Position numbers and translations under genes: made by a program. Below, piece by piece: positions 1 through 6,991 of a stretch of 18,473 nucleotides of DNA. The notes beneath the pieces are model-generated. The model saw only the letters and a program-made list of their open reading frames with translations, did not search any database and was not told the DNA's origin. Source of the stretch: CAYXGE01 sp964464435. GTDB taxonomy: Bacteria; Pseudomonadota; Gammaproteobacteria; Burkholderiales; Methylophilaceae. Location: contig CAYXGE010000035.1 of NCBI GenBank assembly GCA_964464435.1, forward strand, positions 1-18,473, given 5' to 3'. Every line of letters begins with the position of its first letter. The stretch's first letter is position 1.

Positions 1-75
1 TTTTTATAGTGACGGCAATGTGTAAATTGCATTAAAATGCAGTATCAAGAAAACGCTTATTACTCACAACACTGC

Positions 76-882
76 ATGACTAATTCTATTGTAGAAATCA
101 ACAATCTATCCTTTGGCTACAAAGGGCGTATGTTGCACAAAGGTATTAATATGACCTTTGCACGCGGCAAGGTGATTGCCATTATGGGCGGCAGTGGTAG
201 TGGTAAAACTACGTTGTTACGCTTAATTGGCGGGCAACTTAAACCCAACGTAGGTGAAGTCAAGGTAGAGGGTGAAGTTGTGCATGAAAAAAGTCGTGAT
301 GCACTGCAACTCATGCGCAGAAAAATGGGTATGTTGTTTCAGCATGGCGCATTGTTTACCGATTTATCTGTGTATGAAAATGTAGCTTTTCCAATGCGTG
401 AGCATACCAATTTACCTGAGTCTATGATTCGTGACTTGGTGATTATGAAGCTTAACGCGGTGGGCTTGCGTGGTGCTAGAAACTTGATGGCAACCGAACT
501 CTCTGGTGGTATGGCAAGGCGTGTGGCTCTTGCTCGTGCAGTAGCGCTTGATCCATCAATCATTATGTATGATGAGCCGTTTGCAGGATTAGACCCAATT
601 TCTATGGGCGTGATTGCAAATTTAATTCGCAGTTTAAATGATGCGCTAGGTGCAACCTCTATTATTGTGACGCATGATGTAAAAGAGGCGTTTTCTTTTG
701 TAGATTATGTCTATTTTGTTGCTGATGGCAGTGTGGTCGCGGAAGGTACACCAGCAGAGTTAATGGCTTCTACCATGCCGTTTGTACATCAATTTGTGCA
801 TGGCGAAATTGATGGTCCTGTGCCGTTTCATTACAAAGCCCCGGATTATAAACGTGATATCTTGCGAGGTAGTGATGCCTAA
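76..882 (+). CDS. mlaF: MlaF, ATP-binding subunit of the Mla phospholipid ABC transporter
   Basis: This is the cytoplasmic ATPase of the MlaFEDB inner-membrane complex, which powers phospholipid traffic between the outer and inner membranes. The 268-residue product has a Walker A motif GGSGSGKT at about residues 38-45, the ABC signature LSGGMARR, Walker B IIMYDEP and the switch histidine in VTHD. Length and motif spacing match MlaF. An in-frame ATG at 37 would add 13 residues unlike the family N-terminus. Neither start has a convincing Shine-Dalgarno, so I chose 76 because MTNSIVEINN aligns with the usual beginning. It overlaps mlaE by 8 bp, indicating translational coupling. Its promoter probably lies before the window. 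Confidence 0.95.
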   Translation: MTNSIVEINNLSFGYKGRMLHKGINMTFARGKVIAIMGGSGSGKTTLLRLIGGQLKPNVGEVKVEGEVVHEKSRDALQLMRRKMGMLFQHGALFTDLSVYENVAFPMREHTNLPESMIRDLVIMKLNAVGLRGARNLMATELSGGMARRVALARAVALDPSIIMYDEPFAGLDPISMGVIANLIRSLNDALGATSIIVTHDVKEAFSFVDYVYFVADGSVVAEGTPAELMASTMPFVHQFVHGEIDGPVPFHYKAPDYKRDILRGSDA

Positions 883-1660
883 TCGTCTTCAAGCATTACT
901 ACAACGTATTGGTCATCGTGTGGTAGACCGCATTTGGCGTTTGGGCTCAGCCGCACGCTTATTCGCTTACATACTTAGCTCATCAGGGGAATGTGTTCGC
1001 CGCTTTAGATTAGTGACGCGAGAAATCTATTCTACTGGTGTACTCTCTTTACTAATTATGATTGTTTCAGCATTTTTTGTCGGCATGGTATTAGGTTTAC
1101 AAGGCTATAACACATTACAAAAATATGGCTCATCAGAAGCCATTGGCGTGTTGGTTGCACTGTCTTTGGTGCGTGAGCTTGGCCCAGTAGTCACCGCCTT
1201 ACTATTTGCAGGCCGCGCAGGTACAGCTATTACCGCAGAAATTGGTCTCATGAAAGCCACAGAACAACTCTCAGCCATGGAGATGATGGCCGTCAGCCCC
1301 GTTTCAAGGGTGATTGCACCACGCTTTTGGGCGGGTGTGATTTCCATGCCATTGTTGTCTTCTTTATTTACCATGGTAGGTATTTTAGGTGGTTATATGG
1401 TGGCAGTACCGTTAATTGGTGTGGATAACGGTGCGTTTTGGTCACAAATGCAAGCCAACGTAGATTTTAGAGCTGATATTTTAAACGGTCTTATTAAAAG
1501 TATAGTGTTTGGTGTGGCATGTACCATGATAGCCTTGTTTGAAGGCTACGATGCACCACCCACTGCAGAAGGCGTAAGCCGGGCAACCACCAGAACTGTG
1601 GTGAACTCATCGTTAGCGGTGTTAGGTTTAGATTTTGTATTAACCTCATTTATGATTTAA
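875..1660 (+). CDS. mlaE: MlaE, permease subunit of the Mla phospholipid transporter
   Basis: This is the inner-membrane permease that pairs with MlaF and holds the MlaD ring. The 261-residue product belongs to the MlaE/Ttg2B permease family. Several hydrophobic segments are visible, starting around the LLIMIVSAFFVGMVLG stretch, together with the conserved LVRELGPVVTALLFAGRAGTAITAE region and a glycine-rich C-terminal half ending near SLAVLGLDFVLTS (only short parts quoted as landmarks). The open frame continues upstream to 782, but ATG 875 has a GAGG at 865-868 six bases before it and gives the normal length. The start lies inside the mlaF stop region (8-bp overlap). A repeat-like element follows it. 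Confidence 0.95.
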   Translation: MPNRLQALLQRIGHRVVDRIWRLGSAARLFAYILSSSGECVRRFRLVTREIYSTGVLSLLIMIVSAFFVGMVLGLQGYNTLQKYGSSEAIGVLVALSLVRELGPVVTALLFAGRAGTAITAEIGLMKATEQLSAMEMMAVSPVSRVIAPRFWAGVISMPLLSSLFTMVGILGGYMVAVPLIGVDNGAFWSQMQANVDFRADILNGLIKSIVFGVACTMIALFEGYDAPPTAEGVSRATTRTVVNSSLAVLGLDFVLTSFMI

Positions 1661-1680
1661 GGATTCACGGAATAAATGAG

Positions 1681-1769
1681 CGAGCGAGATAAAGTGCAAG
1701 GCGCACGGAACGCAGAAACCGAGATAGTATGAGTTATACAGCGAGGTTTCGAGTACCGCGTAACGTAGC
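1681..1769. repeat. Putative palindromic interspersed repeat between mlaE and mlaD
   Basis: The 184-bp mlaE-mlaD gap holds an imperfect palindrome of about 89 bp in an otherwise tightly packed operon. Its ends are complementary (cgagc at 1681-1685, gctcg at 1765-1769). The core is nested: gaaacc (1715-1720) pairs with ggtttc (1745-1750), and gtat (1727-1730) pairs with atac (1736-1739) around a 5-nt loop. It is richer in G+C than the flanking DNA and has no convincing ORF. I see no second copy in the window, so calling it an interspersed repeat is inference from structure and placement. It could be a REP- or MITE-like element that modulates or processes the mla transcript. Confidence 0.5.
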
Positions 1770-1847
1770 AATTTGCTCGTATAGCCAATTATTATGTGTA
1801 TCCTTTAAAAGTGATTAATTAATCGGTGCTTTAGTACTGGAGAAATG

Positions 1848-2381
1848 ATGGAAAGAACGACAATAGACATTTGGGTGGGTATCTTTGTAGCACTTGGTGT
1901 GGCTGCACTATTAGCGCTCGCCATGAAAGTAGGCAACTTAACCTCTTCAAACATTGGTGATACCTATTCTGTAACCGCCGCATTTGAGAATATTGGCGGC
2001 TTGAAACCACGTGCGCCAGTTAAAAGCGCTGGGGTGGTGGTAGGGCGCGTTGAAGATATCACTTTTGATGGCAAAACCTACCAAGCCATTGTTAAAATGA
2101 ATATTGATAAGCGTTATGCGTTTACTTTGGATACTAATGCCAGCATTTTGACTGCAGGTTTATTGGGTGAGCAATATGTTGGTCTTGAGGTAGGTGGTGA
2201 CCCTGATAACCTAAAAGATGGTGATAAAATTGATCAAACTCAAAGTGCGATTGTGCTAGAGAAAATGATTAGCCAGTTTTTGTATAACAAAGCATCAGAA
2301 ACTGAGAACACGCCAGCTACTAATGCTACAAATTCTGCTGAACCAACAGCCGCTTCTGCTACTCAAACCACATCTCAGTAG
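1848..2381 (+). CDS. mlaD: MlaD, MCE-domain substrate-binding protein of the Mla transporter
   Basis: MlaD is anchored in the inner membrane by one helix and forms a hexameric MCE ring in the periplasm that passes phospholipids between MlaC and MlaE. The 177-residue product has an N-terminal membrane segment (about residues 7-26), then an MCE domain with the typical run through FENIGGLKPRAPVKSAGVVV and the later LGEQYVGLEVGG motif. The C-terminal 30 or so residues are low complexity, rich in Ala, Thr, Asn, Ser and Glu, and probably disordered. ATG 1848 is preferred over the adjacent ATG 1845 because GGAG at 1839-1842 then sits 5 nt away. Unlike in some related bacteria, no mlaA follows. Confidence 0.95.
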   Translation: MERTTIDIWVGIFVALGVAALLALAMKVGNLTSSNIGDTYSVTAAFENIGGLKPRAPVKSAGVVVGRVEDITFDGKTYQAIVKMNIDKRYAFTLDTNASILTAGLLGEQYVGLEVGGDPDNLKDGDKIDQTQSAIVLEKMISQFLYNKASETENTPATNATNSAEPTAASATQTTSQ

Positions 2382-2434
2382 CTTTAGTAATTGATAATTA
2401 ACATTCTTAAAATAAAAAACCGAGGAAAATTAGC

Positions 2435-3043
2435 ATGAAAAATTGGATTCAATGCCTTGTATTAAGCCTAACTTTGGGCTTCAGTACCTTAACATTGGCC
2501 GAAGTTGCCCCAGATACTTTAGTTAAAACGACAGCAGATGATGTGCTTGAAATTATTAAAAATGACAAAGATATTCAAGCTGGCAATAAAGAAAAGATTT
2601 TTGCTTTGGCAGAAGAAAAGATTCTGCCAAACTTTAATTTTGACCGCGTAAGTCGTTTGGTATTGGGTAAAAACTACACGTCGGCAAGCAAAGAGCAACA
2701 AACAGCCTTTCAAAATGAATTTCGTACTTTATTGTTGCATACTTATGCCAGTGCTTTAAGCAAATATCGTAACCAAAAAATCGACTATAAGCCTCTACGT
2801 GCACAACCAACCGATACCAAAGTCACCGTAAAAACTGAGATTATTCAGCCAGGTGGCCAACCGATTGCCATTGATTATCGCTTAGCTAAAGAGCCTAATG
2901 GCTGGAAAGTCTATGACATTGTGATTGAGAACATAAGCTTGGTTGTGAATTACCGTGATCAATTTAACAATGAAATTAAACAAAATGGCATGGACGGTCT
3001 AATTAAACGCTTGGCTGAAAAGAATAAAGCTGCTGCGGGTTAA
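2435..3043 (+). CDS. mlaC: MlaC, periplasmic phospholipid-binding shuttle
   Basis: MlaC is the soluble periplasmic carrier that shuttles phospholipids between the outer-membrane MlaA complex and the MlaD ring. The 202-residue product begins with a Sec signal peptide (charged MKNW start, hydrophobic core, likely cleavage after LTLA at about residue 22). The Tol_Tol_Ttg2 family region follows, recognisable by LPNFNFDRVSRLVLG, FRTLLLHTYASAL and the C-terminal WKVYDIVIENISLVVNYR stretch. GAGG at 2422-2425 lies nine bases before the ATG. It is separated from mlaD by 53 bp and from mlaB by 30 bp, without a visible terminator on either side. Confidence 0.95.
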   Translation: MKNWIQCLVLSLTLGFSTLTLAEVAPDTLVKTTADDVLEIIKNDKDIQAGNKEKIFALAEEKILPNFNFDRVSRLVLGKNYTSASKEQQTAFQNEFRTLLLHTYASALSKYRNQKIDYKPLRAQPTDTKVTVKTEIIQPGGQPIAIDYRLAKEPNGWKVYDIVIENISLVVNYRDQFNNEIKQNGMDGLIKRLAEKNKAAAG

Positions 3044-3073
3044 CCGAACACCATCAAATAAGGGATAGCCGTT

Positions 3074-3364
3074 TTGCTTTCTATTGAAAAAAATGAAAAC
3101 AACTGGTTGATAAAAGGGCCAATGACTCTAAACCACATTGAAAGCGTGCTCCAAACTGAGCATGCTTTTGTTGTTGATAGTAGCTTGACTATTGATTTAT
3201 CGGGCGTCACTGAGGTTGACACAACCGCACTCAGCTTGATGATGGAATGGCTAAGACGCGCTCAAGCGAGCAAAACTAATATTACTTTTACCCATTTACC
3301 TGATAATTTACAACAACTCGCACATTTATACCAAGTGGCTGACATCATCCACGCACCTAACTAA
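3074..3364 (+). CDS. mlaB: MlaB-like STAS-domain protein
   Basis: MlaB is the small cytoplasmic STAS subunit that binds MlaF and is needed for assembly and activity of the MlaFEDB transporter. The 96-residue product is a single STAS domain with the core strand IDLSGVTEVDTTALSLMMEW. The conserved loop reads D-T-T-A, with threonines where anti-anti-sigma relatives carry the phosphorylated serine, as in MlaB proteins. The start is TTG at 3074, supported by AAGGG at 3060-3064 nine bases upstream; no ATG is available nearby. It lies 30 bp after mlaC, completing the five-gene set, and is followed directly by a hairpin. Confidence 0.88.
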   Translation: MLSIEKNENNWLIKGPMTLNHIESVLQTEHAFVVDSSLTIDLSGVTEVDTTALSLMMEWLRRAQASKTNITFTHLPDNLQQLAHLYQVADIIHAPN

Positions 3365-3365
3365 G

Positions 3366-3390
3366 TGCGTTTGGCTTTGCCAGAAACGCA
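3366..3390 (+). other. Hairpin between mlaB and the ABC-2 ATPase gene
   Basis: TGCGTTT (3366-3372) pairs perfectly with AAACGCA (3384-3390), and the inner GGC (3373-3375) pairs with GCC (3379-3381) around a TTT loop, leaving a two-base AG bulge. It starts two bases after the mlaB stop and ends nine bases before the ATG at 3400. The following ttattta is only a weak U-tract, so this may be a leaky terminator or a processing/translation element separating the mla genes from the next pair. Confidence 0.5.
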
Positions 3391-3399
3391 TTATTTATC

Positions 3400-4308
3400 A
3401 TGACCCCAGCCATTGAAATCCAACAAGTTCGTAAATCATTTGGAGCGCTACAAGCCCTCAATGGGATTGATTTAACAATCGCTCAAGGCGAATTTTTTGC
3501 CTTACTTGGCCCGAATGGTGCAGGAAAATCAACGCTGATTAACATCTTGGCTGGTTTACTTAAACCCAACAGTGGGCAAGTATCAGTGATGGGGTTTGAT
3601 GTACAACAACAATATCGCCAAGCACGGCAATTACTTGGCGTGGTGCCCCAAGAGTTGGTGTTTGACCCCTTTTTTAATGTACGTGAAATGTTACGTTTTC
3701 AGGCAGGTTATTTTGGTCGTGGTAAAGAAAATGATGCGTGGGTAGATGAAATTATTGAATGCCTCGGCCTCACAGACAAAGCGCATACCAATATGCGTAA
3801 GCTTTCTGGCGGCATGAAACGTCGCGCATTAATTGCTCAAGCACTGGCGCACAAACCCCCTGTTATTGTGCTGGACGAACCAACGGCTGGCGTAGATGTA
3901 GAGTTACGTCAAATGATGTGGGCATTTATTCAGCGTCTGAATCGTGAAGGTCACACGATTGTGCTCACTACCCATTATTTAGAAGAAGCTGAAGTGCTGT
4001 GCTCACGCGTTGCCATGATGAAAGCAGGCAGTGTGGTCGCTTTAGATAGCACCGCTAATTTACTCAAAAGTATACCGGGTAAAAATCTGCGCCTTACGCT
4101 CAGTGGAAATACCTTGCCATCAGCATTAGAACATATGCTAAGACACCAAGAAGGGCAACAATTTACGCTTTCACTCAATGAAGTAGCGCAAGTTGAAATG
4201 GTGCTCACCACCTTATCAGCATCTGGGATTCGCGTAGAAGATATGCAATTACTCGAGGCAGATTTAGAAGATGTGTTTGTTGATTTAGTAGGTGCGCGCC
4301 ATGGCTAA
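3400..4308 (+). CDS. ABC-2 type exporter ATP-binding protein (YadG-like)
   Basis: This is a cytoplasmic ATPase of an ABC-2 exporter, pairing with the permease encoded next. The 302-residue product has Walker A GPNGAGKST at about residues 38-46, a Q-loop in VVPQELVFDP, signature LSGGMKRR, Walker B VIVLDEPTAGVD and the H-loop in TTHYLEEAE. A C-terminal extension of about 80 residues (from LKSIPGKNLR) is typical of YadG/CcmA-type exporters. The substrate is unknown. The ATG at 3400 has no recognisable Shine-Dalgarno and follows a hairpin. The stop overlaps the permease start by 8 bp, the same arrangement as mlaF/mlaE. It could be misread as a second Mla ATPase, but the partner is a different permease family. 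Confidence 0.9.
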   Translation: MTPAIEIQQVRKSFGALQALNGIDLTIAQGEFFALLGPNGAGKSTLINILAGLLKPNSGQVSVMGFDVQQQYRQARQLLGVVPQELVFDPFFNVREMLRFQAGYFGRGKENDAWVDEIIECLGLTDKAHTNMRKLSGGMKRRALIAQALAHKPPVIVLDEPTAGVDVELRQMMWAFIQRLNREGHTIVLTTHYLEEAEVLCSRVAMMKAGSVVALDSTANLLKSIPGKNLRLTLSGNTLPSALEHMLRHQEGQQFTLSLNEVAQVEMVLTTLSASGIRVEDMQLLEADLEDVFVDLVGARHG

Positions 4309-5089
4309 TTTAACTCCACAAATCATTCAACCATGGCGCGGGGTTTGGACGCTGTTTAAAAAAGAAGTATTACGTTTTTGGCGTGTGAGTTTTCAGACAG
4401 TTGCCGCACCTATCATGACAGCTTTGCTATATCTACTTATTTTTTCGCATGTGTTAGATAAGCATGTGCAAGTGTATCAAGGCGTCGCCTATACCCAGTT
4501 TTTAATTCCTGGGCTCATCATGATGTCGCTTTTGCAAAACGCATTTGCTAACAGCTCATCTAGCCTCATTCAATCCAAAGTCATGGGTAATATTGTATTT
4601 TTACTTCTCACCCCCATATCTTACTTAGAGTTCTTTTTGGCTTTTATGGGTGCGGCAATTATTCGCGGCTTATGTGTTGGTTTAGTGATTTATCTGGTGG
4701 CCATTTTATTTGTTGATCTGCCAATCGCCCAACCATTGTGGGTACTCACCTTTGCTTTTTTTGGCAGTGCATTACTTGGTGCGTTTGGCATTATTGCCGG
4801 TATTTGGGCTGAAAAATTTGACCAAATGGCGGCATTTCAAAACTTTGTTATTATGCCGCTGTCATTTTTATCAGGGGTATTTTATTCCATACACTCGCTA
4901 CCGCCAGTGTGGCAAAAGGTTTCGCACTTTAATCCATTTTTTTACATGATTGATGGATTTAGGTATGGTTTTTTTGGTCAAGGTGATATTTCGCCTTGGT
5001 TTAGCCTAGGTGTAGTGAGCGTCAGTTTAATTCTGATTTCGTGGTTCACGCTAAGCCTGTTAAAATCTGGCTATAAATTAAGAGGTTAA
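4301..5089 (+). CDS. ABC-2 type exporter permease (YadH-like)
   Basis: This is the inner-membrane permease of the exporter formed with the upstream ATPase. The 262-residue product is an ABC2_membrane family protein with about six hydrophobic segments. It has a cytoplasmic amino-terminal helix containing WTLFKKEVLRFWR, and the family landmarks FLIPGLIMMSLLQNAF and PLSFLSGVFYSI followed by FNPFFYMIDGFRYGFFG. ATG 4301 is preferred over the in-frame GTG 4292 because AGGT at 4290-4293 is seven bases upstream of it. The gene overlaps the ATPase stop by 8 bp. YadH proteins commonly neighbour ibaG/murA in proteobacteria, but no substrate can be deduced. Confidence 0.9.
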   Translation: MANLTPQIIQPWRGVWTLFKKEVLRFWRVSFQTVAAPIMTALLYLLIFSHVLDKHVQVYQGVAYTQFLIPGLIMMSLLQNAFANSSSSLIQSKVMGNIVFLLLTPISYLEFFLAFMGAAIIRGLCVGLVIYLVAILFVDLPIAQPLWVLTFAFFGSALLGAFGIIAGIWAEKFDQMAAFQNFVIMPLSFLSGVFYSIHSLPPVWQKVSHFNPFFYMIDGFRYGFFGQGDISPWFSLGVVSVSLILISWFTLSLLKSGYKLRG

Positions 5090-5102
5090 TGAAAAACGTA
5101 AT

Positions 5103-5342
5103 ATGCTAAGCGCAAATGATGTCAAAAACTACATAGAGCAAGGCTTGGCTTGCAATTTTGTGCAGGTGCTTGGTGATGACGGCCAACACTTTGAAGCAGT
5201 GATTGTGAGTGAAGCTTTTGTTGGAAAAAGCATGGTGCAACAACATCAGCTGGTTTACCAAGCATTGGGCGATCGTATGCGCCAAGAAATACACGCACTT
5301 TCTATGAAAACTTATACCCCCGAAGCATGGGCGAATAAATAA
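5103..5342 (+). CDS. ibaG: BolA-family protein IbaG
   Basis: This is a small BolA-like protein. Members bind CGFS monothiol glutaredoxins and a shared [2Fe-2S] cluster, and IbaG has been linked to acid stress and envelope homeostasis. The 79-residue product contains the BolA core HFEAVIVSEAFVGKSMVQQHQLVYQAL, here named only by its ends (about residues 28-54), and ends in the IbaG-type HALSMKTYTPEAW. The start lacks a clear Shine-Dalgarno; an ATG at 5089 opens only a six-codon frame. It lies 13 bp after the permease and 16 bp before the glutaredoxin gene, its probable partner. Confidence 0.9.
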   Translation: MLSANDVKNYIEQGLACNFVQVLGDDGQHFEAVIVSEAFVGKSMVQQHQLVYQALGDRMRQEIHALSMKTYTPEAWANK

Positions 5343-5358
5343 TTATTTGGAGATACTT

Positions 5359-5676
5359 ATGGATGTTCAAGCGCAAATTAAAAATCAAGTCACTAGCAAC
5401 CCAATCGTGTTGTACATGAAAGGTAGTCCGAAGTTTCCTCAATGTGGATTTTCAGGTCTAGCGATTCAAATTTTACAAGCGTGTAACGCACAAAATGTTG
5501 TCGCAATTGATGTATTGCAAGACCCCGCGATTCGCGATGGCATTAAGCAATACGCCAACTGGCCTACTATTCCTCAACTTTATATTAAAGGGGAGTTTGT
5601 TGGTGGCTCTGACATTATGCGTAGCCTCTATGAAACAGGTGAATTGCAAAAAATGGTAGCGGAAGCGAGCGCTTAA
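5359..5676 (+). CDS. grxD: Monothiol CGFS glutaredoxin (Grx4 type)
   Basis: This is a Grx4-type monothiol glutaredoxin that carries or transfers [2Fe-2S] clusters with glutathione and forms heterodimers with BolA-family proteins. The 105-residue product has the diagnostic CGFS motif at residues 29-32, the preceding MKGSP lysine, the cis-proline segment WPTIPQLYI and the glutathione-binding GGSDI. ATG 5359 has GGAG at 5349-5352 six bases upstream; the in-frame TTG at 5347 is less likely. It sits between ibaG and murA, so the operon encodes both halves of a likely BolA-Grx complex. Its stop codon immediately abuts the murA TTG start. Confidence 0.95.
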   Translation: MDVQAQIKNQVTSNPIVLYMKGSPKFPQCGFSGLAIQILQACNAQNVVAIDVLQDPAIRDGIKQYANWPTIPQLYIKGEFVGGSDIMRSLYETGELQKMVAEASA

Positions 5677-6942
5677 TTGGATAAACTGGTGATTGAAGGT
5701 GGTGCCAAACTCAACGGTGAAATTACTGTTTCTGGTGCTAAAAATGCTGCCTTACCTATTTTGTGCGCAGCATTACTTGCTGAAACCCCGTTAACACTGC
5801 GCAGTGTTGCCGCGTTAAAAGATATTGATACCACACTCAAACTGTTAGACACCATGGGTGTTAAGGTGCAACGCAATGGGTCAGAAGTTATATTAGATGC
5901 CAGTGAAGTGGGCTCTTTTGAGGCCACCTATGAAATGGTTAAAACCATGCGTGCCTCTATTTTAGTACTAGGCCCATTACTCGCCCGTTTTGGCAGTGCG
6001 CGCGTATCACTACCAGGAGGCTGTGCCATTGGCTCACGCCCTGTAGACCTGCATATTAAGGGCTTACAAGCCATGGGTGCCGCCATTCATATTACGCATG
6101 GTTATATTCAAGCAAGCACCTTGCACCTTCCTAATCGCCGCCTACAAGGTGCGCGCTATTATATGGACATGGTCACCGTCACTGGTACAGAAAATCTAAT
6201 GATGGCGGCCAGCTTAGCACAAGGTACTACAATTTTAGAAAACGCTGCAAAAGAACCAGAAGTGGTTGATTTAGCGGAATGCTTAAATAAAATGGGCGCC
6301 AAAATATCTGGCGCGGGTACTGACGTGATTACCATTGAGGGCGTAGAAAAGCTCAATGGAGCCAGCCATGACATAGTGTGTGACCGCATTGAGGCAGGCA
6401 CTTACATGGTTGCCGCTGCAATGACGGGCGGGAAAGTAAAATTATTAAACGCACGTGCTGATTTGCTTGATGCTGTGATTGAAAAACTGCGTGAAGCCGG
6501 TGCTAAAGTGACCAGCGATGCTAATAGTATTACCGTAGAAGCCACAGGCAAGCTTAAGGCTGTGAACATCCGTACTGCGCCTCATCCTGCCTTTCCAACC
6601 GATATGCAAGCACAATTTATGGCGCTAAATAGTACCGCTGAAGGGGTCGCCAAAGTCACAGAAACAATCTTTGAAAACCGTTTTATGCACGTGCAAGAAA
6701 TGCAACGCTTAGGTGCAGACATTAGCATTGACGGCAATACGGCACTGGTTAAAGGCGTTGAATTCTTAGATGGAGCTACGGTGATGGCAACAGACTTGCG
6801 TGCCTCAGCAAGTTTAGTGCTGGCAGGCTTAGTAGCACGCGGTGAAACGGTAATTGAGCGCATATATCACCTAGACCGTGGTTATGAGTTACTAGAAGAA
6901 AAGTTATCGAAGTTAGGCGCAAAAGTTAAACGAGTTTGCTAA
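5677..6942 (+). CDS. murA: UDP-N-acetylglucosamine 1-carboxyvinyltransferase MurA
   Basis: MurA transfers enolpyruvate from phosphoenolpyruvate to UDP-GlcNAc, the first committed cytoplasmic step of peptidoglycan synthesis. The 421-residue product has the family start with the lysine of SGAKNAALPI (Lys22) and the catalytic loop PGGCAIGSRPVDLH carrying the PEP-binding cysteine at residue 116. Because this is Cys rather than Asp, the enzyme is predicted to be fosfomycin sensitive. Later landmarks include FPTDMQAQF and the C-terminal LDRGYELLEEKL. The start is TTG, with no gap after the grxD stop; GGAAG at 5661-5665 is a rather distant ribosome site. Translation may depend on coupling to grxD. 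Confidence 0.97.
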   Translation: MDKLVIEGGAKLNGEITVSGAKNAALPILCAALLAETPLTLRSVAALKDIDTTLKLLDTMGVKVQRNGSEVILDASEVGSFEATYEMVKTMRASILVLGPLLARFGSARVSLPGGCAIGSRPVDLHIKGLQAMGAAIHITHGYIQASTLHLPNRRLQGARYYMDMVTVTGTENLMMAASLAQGTTILENAAKEPEVVDLAECLNKMGAKISGAGTDVITIEGVEKLNGASHDIVCDRIEAGTYMVAAAMTGGKVKLLNARADLLDAVIEKLREAGAKVTSDANSITVEATGKLKAVNIRTAPHPAFPTDMQAQFMALNSTAEGVAKVTETIFENRFMHVQEMQRLGADISIDGNTALVKGVEFLDGATVMATDLRASASLVLAGLVARGETVIERIYHLDRGYELLEEKLSKLGAKVKRVC

Positions 6943-6960
6943 AAACTATTGAGTAAAAAC

Positions 6961-6980
6961 CCACAGAACATTCTCTGTGG
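6961..6980 (+). other. Hairpin just upstream of hisG
   Basis: CCACAGA (6961-6967) and TCTGTGG (6974-6980) form a perfect 7-bp stem with a 6-nt loop in the murA-hisG gap. No U-tract follows on the plus strand, so it is a poor intrinsic terminator. It ends 11 bases before the hisG ATG at 6992, next to a weak GAAAG ribosome site, and could influence hisG translation or transcript stability. Confidence 0.5.
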
Positions 6981-6991
6981 TGAAAGAATTT

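Noticed and set aside
782..874. Upstream in-frame extension of mlaE starting at 782
   Set aside because: It lies wholly inside mlaF, has no ribosome site and would add 31 residues unlike MlaE; ATG 875 has a well-spaced GAGG.
1661..1844. tRNA or riboswitch in the mlaE-mlaD gap
   Set aside because: The fold is a single nested palindrome, with no cloverleaf, CCA-like end or known aptamer core that I can recognise.
3400..5089. Second Mla-type phospholipid transporter
   Set aside because: The ATPase has a YadG-type C-terminal extension and its partner is an ABC-2 permease, not an MlaE-type permease.
6159..6863. Minus-strand open frames inside murA
   Set aside because: Low-complexity Ser/Ala/Val-rich translations typical of antisense shadows of a coding strand.
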